Positions 1 through 7,393 of a DNA stretch of 64,000 nt are shown one piece after another (within the stretch, counting starts at the first letter, position 1; each line of letters opens with the position of its first letter). Source of the DNA: VGBV01 sp963780395. GTDB taxonomy: Bacteria; Actinomycetota; Thermoleophilia; Solirubrobacterales; 70-9. The notes under the pieces are model-generated. The model was not told the origin of the DNA. It made no database searches and saw nothing but the letters and a program-made list of their open reading frames with translations. The translations under genes were made by a program, and so were the position numbers. Location of the stretch: contig CAWABY010000011.1 in NCBI GenBank assembly GCA_963780395.1, forward strand, positions 1 through 64,000, written 5' to 3'.

Positions 1-76
1 TGTAGAGGAAGCCGACGATCGAGCAGAGCGCCGTGGCGATCGAGAGCAGCAGGCCTATCTGGACGCTGAGCGGCAT
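1..76 (-). CDS. N-terminus of a multispan membrane protein (DMT/EamA-like transporter?), partial
   Basis: Reading leftwards from an ATG at 76, only 25 codons are inside the window, too short for standard ORF calling. They encode a strongly hydrophobic start containing IGLLLSIATALCSIVGF, which looks like a first membrane helix. Small actinobacterial drug/metabolite-type transporters often begin this way, but that resemblance is from memory and weak. The gene is divergent from the subtilase gene that starts at about 141, leaving a 64-nt shared promoter gap. Confidence 0.4.
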   Translation of the reverse strand, partial: MPLSVQIGLLLSIATALCSIVGFLY

Positions 77-140
77 CGGCGCGGTCAGGTTAGGGCCGGG
101 AGCTGCGTAGCCGCTCTTCGCGAGGCCTACAGTTGTTGAG

Positions 141-1913
141 GTGAGCGAGATGAGGCGCGCGCGGACGATGTTCGCTTCAGGGGGGGCCGTCGTGGCACTG
201 GCCGTGACGATCGCCGCCCAGGGGACCGCCGCCTCGAGCGCTCCGGCACCCCCGGGGGCCGACGGCTCCTCGGTGACCGGCCGGGCCCTCGTCAGCATCG
301 AGGCCCCGGAGCCCCCGACCGGGGACTCTCGCGCAGCGGCGGCCAGGCGCGCCGGGCGGCGCGTCCGCTCGCTGGAGCTGCTGGAGGCGGTTGCGGAGCG
401 CAACGACCTCGAAGTCGCGGGCCGCTCGGCGCCCGGCGGGTTCCTGACGGTGGAGCTCGAGCGCGAGTCGGTCGCCGAGCTCGGTCAGCGCCTCGCCTCG
501 GACCCGCTGGTGCGGAGCGTGCGGGCCGAGCAGCGGGCCGAGTTCCGCCTGAACCCCAACGACCCGGCGTTCCTGTACCACGACCCGAACGCGCCCTTCG
601 GCGACTTCGCGCAGTGGCACCTGGCCTACTCCGGCTTCCCCCGCGCCTGGGAGCTAGGGAGGGGGCAGGGCGGCGAGGTCGCCGTGATCGACTCCGGGGC
701 CTATGTGGAGCACCCCGACCTGGCGGCGCGGATCTCGGGAACGCTCAACTGCGCCGGGATCCTCTGCGTGGGCGGCGACGTCAGCGACGACAGCGGCCAC
801 GGGACCCACGTGGCGGGGCTCGCCTGCGCGGACTCGAACAGCGGCTATGGCCTCGCCTCGACCGGGTTCGACTGCTCGCTGTACGTGATCCGGACCAGCC
901 TGGCCTACACCTCGATCATCAACTCGATCTACGCCGCCGCCGATCACGGCAGCGACTCGATCAACATGAGCTTCGGTGGGGGCGGGCCCGACGCGGACCT
1001 GAAACAGGCCCTGGACTACGCCTGGGCGCGCGGCTCGGTCCCCGTCGCCGCGGGAGCGAACGAGCCGACTCCCTCGGCCGGCGTCAACTACCCGGCCGAG
1101 TACGTACAGCCGGAGGGGAGCGGACAGAACATCGACGCGGGCCACGGGCTGGTCGTGACCGCGGCCAAGTACTCGGGCGCGCGCTCGGCATTCGCCCAGC
1201 GCACAACCGGGATCTCGGTCGCGGCCTTCGGCTCGGCCAGCGACGCAGTCACCGGAGGCCAGCAGGGCATCCTCTCGACCTGGCCTCCCGAGACGCCCGA
1301 GCCCAGCATCGACACGGAGTTCGAGAACCACAACCCGCCCGAGCCCGTGCGCACCACCCTGTTCGGGGACAATCGCTTCGCCTATCTGGCCGGGACCTCG
1401 ATGGCCACCCCGCAGGTGGCGGGCCTGGTCGCACTGATCCGCGCCGAGCGCCCGGGGATCTCGGCGGCGAAGCTGGTCCGCCTGGTGAAGCTGACGGCGG
1501 GCAACTGCGGCTCATACGGCGAGGGGTTGGGCTGGGGGTTGATCAACGCCGACATCGCCCTCGGGGCCGCCATCGACCGCGACCTCGATCCGCCGGGCTC
1601 CCGCGTCCGCAGCGTGCGCCGGGCGGGCGGCGCCGGCGCGGCGGCGCGGCGCCACCGCCCCACGGCGAAGCTTCGGCTGAAGCGCTTCGACGAATCCTGC
1701 TCGGATGAGCTGCCCCGGGCCGGCGTCAAGTCGGTCACGGTGTTCGCCTCCAGCGACGGCGGCCGCTACAAGCGGCTGCGCAAGACGCGCGCCAAGACGG
1801 TCATGCTGCGGCTGCGGCCCGGCCGCCGCTACCGCTTCTACTCGGTGGCCGTCGACAAGGCCGGCAACCGCGAGTCTGCCCCGGCGACGCCGGACGCAAA
1901 ACTCAGGACCTAG
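141..1913 (+). CDS. Secreted subtilisin-like serine protease (peptidase S8)
   Basis: Predicted exported protease. The N-terminus has basic residues then a hydrophobic segment ending near TAASSAPA, consistent with Sec export. A pro-region follows (about residues 40-140), then a subtilase domain with the complete catalytic set: Asp184 in VIDSG, His220 in GHGTHVAG, oxyanion Asn307 in AAGANEP and Ser420 in GTSMATP. The last 100 residues are basic and end in a fibronectin-III-like segment (VTVFASSDGGRYKRL). The GTG at 141 is the longest start; the ATG at 150 sits better behind GAGGTGAG and may be the true one. The stop overlaps the stop of the convergent cupin gene through a shared CTAG. Substrate unknown. 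Confidence 0.9.
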   Translation: MSEMRRARTMFASGGAVVALAVTIAAQGTAASSAPAPPGADGSSVTGRALVSIEAPEPPTGDSRAAAARRAGRRVRSLELLEAVAERNDLEVAGRSAPGGFLTVELERESVAELGQRLASDPLVRSVRAEQRAEFRLNPNDPAFLYHDPNAPFGDFAQWHLAYSGFPRAWELGRGQGGEVAVIDSGAYVEHPDLAARISGTLNCAGILCVGGDVSDDSGHGTHVAGLACADSNSGYGLASTGFDCSLYVIRTSLAYTSIINSIYAAADHGSDSINMSFGGGGPDADLKQALDYAWARGSVPVAAGANEPTPSAGVNYPAEYVQPEGSGQNIDAGHGLVVTAAKYSGARSAFAQRTTGISVAAFGSASDAVTGGQQGILSTWPPETPEPSIDTEFENHNPPEPVRTTLFGDNRFAYLAGTSMATPQVAGLVALIRAERPGISAAKLVRLVKLTAGNCGSYGEGLGWGLINADIALGAAIDRDLDPPGSRVRSVRRAGGAGAAARRHRPTAKLRLKRFDESCSDELPRAGVKSVTVFASSDGGRYKRLRKTRAKTVMLRLRPGRRYRFYSVAVDKAGNRESAPATPDAKLRT

Positions 1914-2299
1914 GCGCCCTCGAAGTAGCCGACGATCGACGGCATCATCGTCTCGAAGCCGCCGGGGATGAAGACGTTGAGGGCGCCGGCGCGCTCCCGA
2001 CCTCGGTTCTCGAAGTCGTGCGTCACCCCGACGGGAATGCGCAGGAACGAGCCGGCCGGAGCCTCGAGCCACTCGTCGCCGGTGAGGAAGCTCATCGTCC
2101 CCTCGAGCACGTAGAAGATCTCGACGTTCTCCTCGTGCGAATGGGGACCGGGACCGGAATCGCCCGCTTCGAGCCACCACTCAGAGACGCAGTAGCGATC
2201 GCCGGTCTCGGGGCCGTCCGCCTTGAACACGGCGTGCATGGGTCCGGCGTCGTAGGTGCGGCCGCCACCAGGCGGCAGGAAGATCACCTCGTCAGTCAC
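1910..2299 (-). CDS. Small single-domain cupin protein
   Basis: A 129-residue protein that is essentially one cupin barrel. Cupin motif 1 is visible as PHSHEENVEIFYVLEG, giving two His and one Glu metal ligands, and motif 2 as GSFLRIPVGVTH, giving the final His. All four metal ligands are therefore present. Cupins of this size are dioxygenases, isomerases or small-molecule binders, and the sequence alone does not say which. It starts with GTG. It is followed on the same strand after 23 nt by the wax-ester synthase stop, so it could be cotranscribed downstream of nothing; its own upstream neighbour in transcription is the WS/DGAT gene. Confidence 0.75.
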   Translation of the reverse strand: MTDEVIFLPPGGGRTYDAGPMHAVFKADGPETGDRYCVSEWWLEAGDSGPGPHSHEENVEIFYVLEGTMSFLTGDEWLEAPAGSFLRIPVGVTHDFENRGRERAGALNVFIPGGFETMMPSIVGYFEGA

Positions 2300-2322
2300 C
2301 GATCGCGCCTCCGCCGCCGGGC

Positions 2323-3768
2323 TCAGCCGGGCAGGTCGGCGCCGGCGGCGAGGTCGGACTCGAAGCGCGCTTCGGCGACGGCCGCCGCCTCGAGCAGCTC
2401 GGCCAGCGACTCGGATAGCCCGTCGGCCAGCAGCTCGACGTCCTTCATCGAGTCGTAGTCGGCGAGCAGACCGAAGTTGGTGCCGCCGTTGTAGCTCATG
2501 ATCGCGATCGCCAGCGCGTGGTGCTCGGGCAGGAAGGCGACCGGGAACACGTCCTGGAGCTCGCGGCCAAGCACGTACAGCGGCAGCTGCGGCCCGGGGA
2601 CGTTGGTCACGATCAGGTTGAAGAGCCGGGTGGAGAAGTTGATCCGCCCCGCCTGGGCCAGCAGGGTCGGTGGCGCGAAGTCGTTGAACCGCGAGATCAC
2701 CTCGGCGCCAAGCGCCTGCTTGGATTCCTTCAGGTCGTCCATCGCCGCGCGAACGATCTGCAGCCGCTTGACCGGGTCCTCGACGTATACGGGCAGCGGA
2801 CCCCGCATCGCGGCGATCCTGTTGCCGAGGTGGCCGTGCTCATCCTCGGTCCGGATCGAAACCGGCACCAGGGCGCGCAGCTCCAGCCCCTCGACCGCGA
2901 TACCGCGCCCGCGCAGCCAGTTGCGCAGCGCGCCGCTGACCACCGTCAGCACGACGTCGTTGACGGTGCCGCCGAACGCGTTCTTGATCCGCTTGTAGTC
3001 CTCGAGGCTGGCCCGGCTCCAGGAGAAGCGGCGGTACGAGCCGATGTCGACGTTGAGCGGGACATCGGGCGCGGGGTCGGTGAAGTTCCACGCGACCTCT
3101 GCCAGCGCCTCGACCGCGTCGACGGCCTTGCGCAGCGTCGCCTCCGGGTGGGAGGCGGCGCGCAGCGCCCGGCGAGCGAACCTGAACGGCGCCTCGGCCA
3201 GCTCGCGTACCCCCTCGGCGGCGAGCTCGGCGGTGGACGGCGCGGGGTTCGGCACCCAGCGCGGCTGGGGATCGTGCTGCTCGGGAACAGGCTGGAGGTC
3301 GAAGAGGACGGTGGCGATGTCCACCCCCGCTACCCCGTCCACGAGGGCGTGATGGGTTTTGTTGATCAGGGCGAAGCGGTTCTTCTCCAGCCCCTGGACA
3401 AGCCAGATCTCCCAGAGCGGCTTCGAGCGGTCGAGGGCCTGCGAGTAGACGCGCCCGGCGATGTTCCGCAGCTGCTCCTCGGAGCCGGGGGAGGGGAGCG
3501 CCGAGTGGCGCACGTGATAAGAGAGGTTGAACGTCGGGTCGTCGACCCAGAACGGGCGCCCGAGCTCGGACGGCGGGAAGGCGAGCTTCTGGCGGAAGCG
3601 CGGCACCAGGTGCATGCGGCCTCGCACGTGCTCGAGGAAGTCGTTGTAGTTCGGCGGGGGCCCCTCGAAGATCATCACCGCGCCCACGTGCATGTGTGAG
3701 TCCGAGCTCTCGTTGGTCAGGAACGAGGCGTCGATCGAGGAGAGGCGGTCCAAGTGCGATTGAGGCAT
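2323..3768 (-). CDS. Wax ester synthase / diacylglycerol acyltransferase (WS/DGAT family)
   Basis: Acyl-CoA-dependent acyltransferase that esterifies a fatty alcohol or diacylglycerol, giving wax esters or triacylglycerol as storage lipid. About 482 residues, the usual family length. The catalytic HHxxxDG motif is intact (THHALVDGVAG) and the typical N-terminus LSSIDASFL is present. The C-terminal half carries the DUF1298-type domain (NVPGPQLPLYVLG). The ATG at 3768 is preferred over an in-frame TTG at 3777 because family members begin close to the SSIDASFL motif. Actinobacteria often carry several paralogues, so the substrate cannot be assigned. Confidence 0.9.
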   Translation of the reverse strand: MPQSHLDRLSSIDASFLTNESSDSHMHVGAVMIFEGPPPNYNDFLEHVRGRMHLVPRFRQKLAFPPSELGRPFWVDDPTFNLSYHVRHSALPSPGSEEQLRNIAGRVYSQALDRSKPLWEIWLVQGLEKNRFALINKTHHALVDGVAGVDIATVLFDLQPVPEQHDPQPRWVPNPAPSTAELAAEGVRELAEAPFRFARRALRAASHPEATLRKAVDAVEALAEVAWNFTDPAPDVPLNVDIGSYRRFSWSRASLEDYKRIKNAFGGTVNDVVLTVVSGALRNWLRGRGIAVEGLELRALVPVSIRTEDEHGHLGNRIAAMRGPLPVYVEDPVKRLQIVRAAMDDLKESKQALGAEVISRFNDFAPPTLLAQAGRINFSTRLFNLIVTNVPGPQLPLYVLGRELQDVFPVAFLPEHHALAIAIMSYNGGTNFGLLADYDSMKDVELLADGLSESLAELLEAAAVAEARFESDLAAGADLPG

Positions 3769-3796
3769 CTGGTGCAATCTAGCGGCTGCCGTGCCG

Positions 3797-4390
3797 CTAG
3801 CGGTCGAGCCCTTGCGCGAGCACCGCTTCGGCGATCAGCCGGGGGCGCTCGCGCTTCGCGTCGGGGTCGATCTTGAGCTTGATCGCCAGGCCGTCCAGCC
3901 GGCGCTGCACCGTGCGCTCGCTGATGCTGAGGGCCGCGGCGACCTCGGCCCGGGTGGATGGCCGCGGCGCCTTGGTGGCGGGATCGCGGTACGGCGCCAC
4001 CAGCGCCCGGACGACCTCGCGCTCCTCTTCGGTCAGCTTCAGCGTCGGCTGAGCCGCCGCCACCGTCGATTCGTGGCGGATCTGGGGCGGGACCGAGATC
4101 TCGAGCCGGAAGGGGCCGACGCCGAGCACGTCGCCGTCGCGCAGCCGGCGCGGCCGGTCGAGAGGGTGGCCGTTGAGCGTGGTGCCGTTGCTGCTGTCGA
4201 GGTCGGTCGCGAGCAGCGATCCGCCCCGCACCGAGATCTCGAGGTGGTCGGTCGAGACGGCCTCGCCGGGGAGCGTCACCTCGCAGCTGTCTGCCCGCCC
4301 GAACACCGTCCTGCCTTCGGGCAGCGTCACCGGGCGGCCCGCCTCGCCGCCCTCGGCGATCCAGACGCGCGGGGAGCTGGGATCGGTCAT
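3797..4390 (-). CDS. FHA domain protein with C-terminal helix-turn-helix
   Basis: 197 residues. The N-terminal half is a forkhead-associated phosphothreonine-binding domain: GRADSCEVTL, then the DLDSSNGTTLNG strand-loop that contacts phosphothreonine. The second half (about residues 115-190) contains a predicted helix-turn-helix (AEVAAALSISERTVQRRL), so the protein may bind DNA. Its start overlaps the stop of the upstream kinase gene by 4 nt (ATGA type), strong evidence for cotranscription and translational coupling. The natural reading is that the kinase phosphorylates itself or a partner and this protein docks and changes transcription; that is inference. Confidence 0.85.
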   Translation of the reverse strand: MTDPSSPRVWIAEGGEAGRPVTLPEGRTVFGRADSCEVTLPGEAVSTDHLEISVRGGSLLATDLDSSNGTTLNGHPLDRPRRLRDGDVLGVGPFRLEISVPPQIRHESTVAAAQPTLKLTEEEREVVRALVAPYRDPATKAPRPSTRAEVAAALSISERTVQRRLDGLAIKLKIDPDAKRERPRLIAEAVLAQGLDR

Positions 4391-6306
4391 GGGTCGATCC
4401 GGCTGACCGTATCGCTCTCGGAGTTGACCACCCAGATCAGGCCCTCGCCGCCGTCGATCCCGCGCGGCTCGCCACCGACCGCGATCGGCCCGCCGACAGC
4501 CTCGTTCGCGGAGGGGTCGATCTGGGAGACCGAGTCGTCGCCCTGGTTGGCGACCCAGACGAAGCCCTCCGCCGAGGTCAGCTGGGCGGGCTGGTCGCCG
4601 ACGGGGATCGGCTCCCCGACGTCGAGCCCGCCCTCGTTGATGCGCGAGACCGAGTCGTCGATGGAGTTGCTGACCCAGACCGACTCCTGGCTGATCGTGA
4701 TGCCCCGCGGCTGCGATCCGACCTCGATCGGGTCCCCGAGGGCCTCGCCGGACTTCGCCGACAGGCGGGAGACGTCGCCGTCGCCGGAGTTCACCACCCA
4801 GACGACGTCGTCGCCGACGTCCACGCCGACGGGCCTGTTGCCGACGCGCGTGGTTCTGATCACCCGGCCGTCGTCGGGGTCGATGCGCGAGACAGTCCCA
4901 TCGTCGGTGTTGGTGACCCAGACCGAGCCGGCGCCCACGCGCACCGCCGTCGGGCGCCCGCCGACCCTGATCGTCTGCTTCGCCTCGAACGACTTCAGCC
5001 CGATGCGCGTGACCGTATCGCTGCCGGCGTTGGCGACCCAGACCGAGCCCTCGCCGACGCGGACGCTCGACGGCTCGTCTCCGACCCCGATCGGGCTCCC
5101 CTCGAGCTGGCCGGTCTCGGCGTCGACCCGGCTCACGGTTCCGTCCCCCTCATTCGTCACCCAGGCGAAGCCGCCCCCGACGCTGACGCTGAGCGGCCGC
5201 TCGCCGACCTCGGTCGTCCCGATCACCTCGGGCCCGCTCTCCCCGTCCCCGCCGAAGACCGAGACGGCGGCCCAGACGATCGCGGCGAGAAGGACGAGGA
5301 CGGCGAGCGAGGCCGCGGGCAGCACCCACCGGGGACGCTCGGCGACGTCGCGGCCGAGGCGCGTGGTGAGCGCGGCGATCGGCCGGGTGAGCGCGCGGGA
5401 CCCGCTCTGGGACTCGGGCGCGGCCTCGCCGCGGGCGACCGAGCGCTCGGGCTGCGTGGGCTGGTCGCCCCGGGTCGCCGCGAGCGCCGCCCGGCCCAGA
5501 TCGCCCGCCGAGGGGAAGCGGTCCGCGGGCCTCTTTGCGAGCGCCCGCGCGATCACCGCGTCGAGCGACGGCGCCGGCTCCGGCAGCGCCTCGCTCACGG
5601 TCGGCGGCGGGTCGTTGACGTGGGCGTAGAGCTTGGCGACGGGCTCATCGCGCTCGAACGGGATTCGGCCCGTCAGCGCCTCGTAGAGGACGCAGCCGAG
5701 CGAGTAGACGTCGCTGCGGGCGTCCAGCTCCTCGCCCTGGATCTGCTCGGGGGACGCGTAGTCGACCGTCCCTATCCAGTCCCCGCTCTCGGTCAGCTCG
5801 GTGGCGCCGGCGGTGCGCTTGCTGAGTCCGAAGTCGGTCAGGTACGCCCACTCGCGGCCCCCGACCTCGCCGATCAGCACGTTCCCGGGCTTGACGTCGC
5901 GGTGCACCAGGCCCCGCGCATGGGCGGCATCGAGCGCGCCGGCGACCTGGTCGATCAGGGTCGCCGCGCGCTCGGCCTCGAGCCAGCTCCGCTCGCGCAG
6001 CAGCGCCCCCAGGTCCGTGCCCTCGATCAGCCGCATGGCGATGAACACCACCCCGTCGGCATCGCCTGCCTCGTAGACGGGCACCGCGTTCGGGTGCTCG
6101 ATGGAGGCGGCCAGGCGCGACTCGCGGTCGAAGCGCCCGCGGAAGGTCGGGTCCTCGGCCAGGTTCGGCGCGATCACCTTCAGCGCCACCGCCCGCTCGA
6201 GCCGCTCGTGGCGGGCGCGGTAGACGACGCCCATGCCTCCACGGCCGATCTCGGCCTCGATCACGTAATCGCCGACGCGCGAGTCCGCGCCCAGGGGACC
6301 TGACAT
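4387..6306 (-). CDS. Transmembrane Ser/Thr protein kinase (PknB type) with C-terminal beta-propeller sensor
   Basis: 639 residues in three parts. Residues about 10-270 are a eukaryotic-type kinase with glycine loop GRGGMGVVYRA, ATP-binding Lys in VALKVI, catalytic loop HRDVKPGNVL, DFGLSK and the APE-like segment YASPEQI; all key residues are present. After a low-complexity juxtamembrane stretch, one membrane helix lies near residues 325-352. The outside part is seven repeats of about 42 residues with VWVANxxxxTVSRI signatures, a YVTN/Vgb-like seven-bladed propeller. Overlapping by 4 nt is an FHA-HTH gene. The ligand is unknown; most PknB homologues carry PASTA domains here instead. Confidence 0.92.
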   Translation of the reverse strand: MSGPLGADSRVGDYVIEAEIGRGGMGVVYRARHERLERAVALKVIAPNLAEDPTFRGRFDRESRLAASIEHPNAVPVYEAGDADGVVFIAMRLIEGTDLGALLRERSWLEAERAATLIDQVAGALDAAHARGLVHRDVKPGNVLIGEVGGREWAYLTDFGLSKRTAGATELTESGDWIGTVDYASPEQIQGEELDARSDVYSLGCVLYEALTGRIPFERDEPVAKLYAHVNDPPPTVSEALPEPAPSLDAVIARALAKRPADRFPSAGDLGRAALAATRGDQPTQPERSVARGEAAPESQSGSRALTRPIAALTTRLGRDVAERPRWVLPAASLAVLVLLAAIVWAAVSVFGGDGESGPEVIGTTEVGERPLSVSVGGGFAWVTNEGDGTVSRVDAETGQLEGSPIGVGDEPSSVRVGEGSVWVANAGSDTVTRIGLKSFEAKQTIRVGGRPTAVRVGAGSVWVTNTDDGTVSRIDPDDGRVIRTTRVGNRPVGVDVGDDVVWVVNSGDGDVSRLSAKSGEALGDPIEVGSQPRGITISQESVWVSNSIDDSVSRINEGGLDVGEPIPVGDQPAQLTSAEGFVWVANQGDDSVSQIDPSANEAVGGPIAVGGEPRGIDGGEGLIWVVNSESDTVSRIDP

Positions 6307-6348
6307 GCCGGGCCAGGGTATTCCGAGGCGGCTACCCTGTGGCTGGAC

Positions 6349-7359
6349 GTGTCGTCCCCCTCAGCGACAACGGGCGCGGGGCCCAGGCGGGTCCTGCTGG
6401 CGGCGCCGCGCGGCTATTGCGCGGGCGTCGATCGCGCCGTGCAGACGGTCGAGCACGCGCTCGAGCTGCACGGGGCGCCGATCTACGTGCGCAAGGAGAT
6501 CGTCCACAACAAGCACGTGGTCGAGGAGCTGACCAAGCGCGGCGCGATCTTCGTCGAGGAGGAAACCGAGGTCCCCGAGGGGGCGCTGGTCGTCTTCTCC
6601 GCCCACGGGGTCGCCCCGAGCGTGCACGAGAACGCCTCCAAGCGCCGGCTGCGCACGATCGACGCGACCTGCCCGCTGGTCACCAAGGTCCACGTCGAGG
6701 CCCGCAAGTTCGCCCAGGAGGGCTACACGATCATCCTCATCGGCCACGAGGGCCACGAGGAGGTCGAGGGCACGACCGGGGAGGCCCCGGATTCGATCGT
6801 GTTGGTCCAGACCGAGGAGGAGGTGGAGACGCTCGAGGTCGACGACCCTGACCGCGTCGCCTACATCACCCAGACCACGCTCTCGGTCGACGAGACCAGC
6901 GCCATCATCGCCGCGCTGCAGCGCAAGTTCCCGAAGATGACCGGTCCCAAGACCGACGACATCTGTTACGCCACCACCAACCGCCAGCAGGCCGTCAAGG
7001 AGCTGGCGCGCGAGTGCGAGCTGATCCTGGTGATCGGCTCGACCAACTCCTCGAACTCGGTGCGGCTGGTGGAGGTCGCGCGCGAGCACGGCGTCGCCTC
7101 CCACCTGATCGACTTCCACCACCAGGTGCGGGAGGAGTGGCTCGACGGCGTCGAGACGGTCGGGATCACCTCCGGCGCCAGCGCGCCCGAGGACCTGGTC
7201 GAGGACCTGGTGGCGTTCTTCAAGCAGCGCGGCGCCGAGAGCGTCTCGGAGCTGAAGACCGTCGAGGAGGACGTGCGCTTCATGCTGCCGACGAAGATTC
7301 GCCGCGAGCTGGCCGAGCGCGACTCGGGCGGCGGCACCGAGCTGCCCGTCGTCGGCTAG
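6349..7359 (+). CDS. ispH: 4-hydroxy-3-methylbut-2-enyl diphosphate reductase (IspH/LytB)
   Basis: Last enzyme of the MEP isoprenoid pathway: reduces HMBPP to IPP and DMAPP with an iron-sulfur cluster. 336 residues. The three conserved cluster cysteines are visible: Cys24 in APRGYCAGVDRA, one in DATCPLVTKVH and one in DDICYATTNRQ. The catalytic EGTTGE motif and the final serine/asparagine motif GSTNSSNS are present. Start is GTG at 6349, soon after the divergent kinase start at 6306, so the 42-nt gap must hold both promoters. The requirement for a [4Fe-4S] cluster links it functionally to the SUF genes in the same window. Confidence 0.96.
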   Translation: MSSPSATTGAGPRRVLLAAPRGYCAGVDRAVQTVEHALELHGAPIYVRKEIVHNKHVVEELTKRGAIFVEEETEVPEGALVVFSAHGVAPSVHENASKRRLRTIDATCPLVTKVHVEARKFAQEGYTIILIGHEGHEEVEGTTGEAPDSIVLVQTEEEVETLEVDDPDRVAYITQTTLSVDETSAIIAALQRKFPKMTGPKTDDICYATTNRQQAVKELARECELILVIGSTNSSNSVRLVEVAREHGVASHLIDFHHQVREEWLDGVETVGITSGASAPEDLVEDLVAFFKQRGAESVSELKTVEEDVRFMLPTKIRRELAERDSGGGTELPVVG

Positions 7360-7393
7360 AAGCCCCCGGCGCGACGAGGCGCGCGGGCCGCGT

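Noticed and set aside
3791..5629. 612-codon plus-strand frame
   Set aside because: Antisense to the FHA and kinase genes, which have strong motifs; its Ser/Thr/Pro repeats are the mirror of the propeller repeats.
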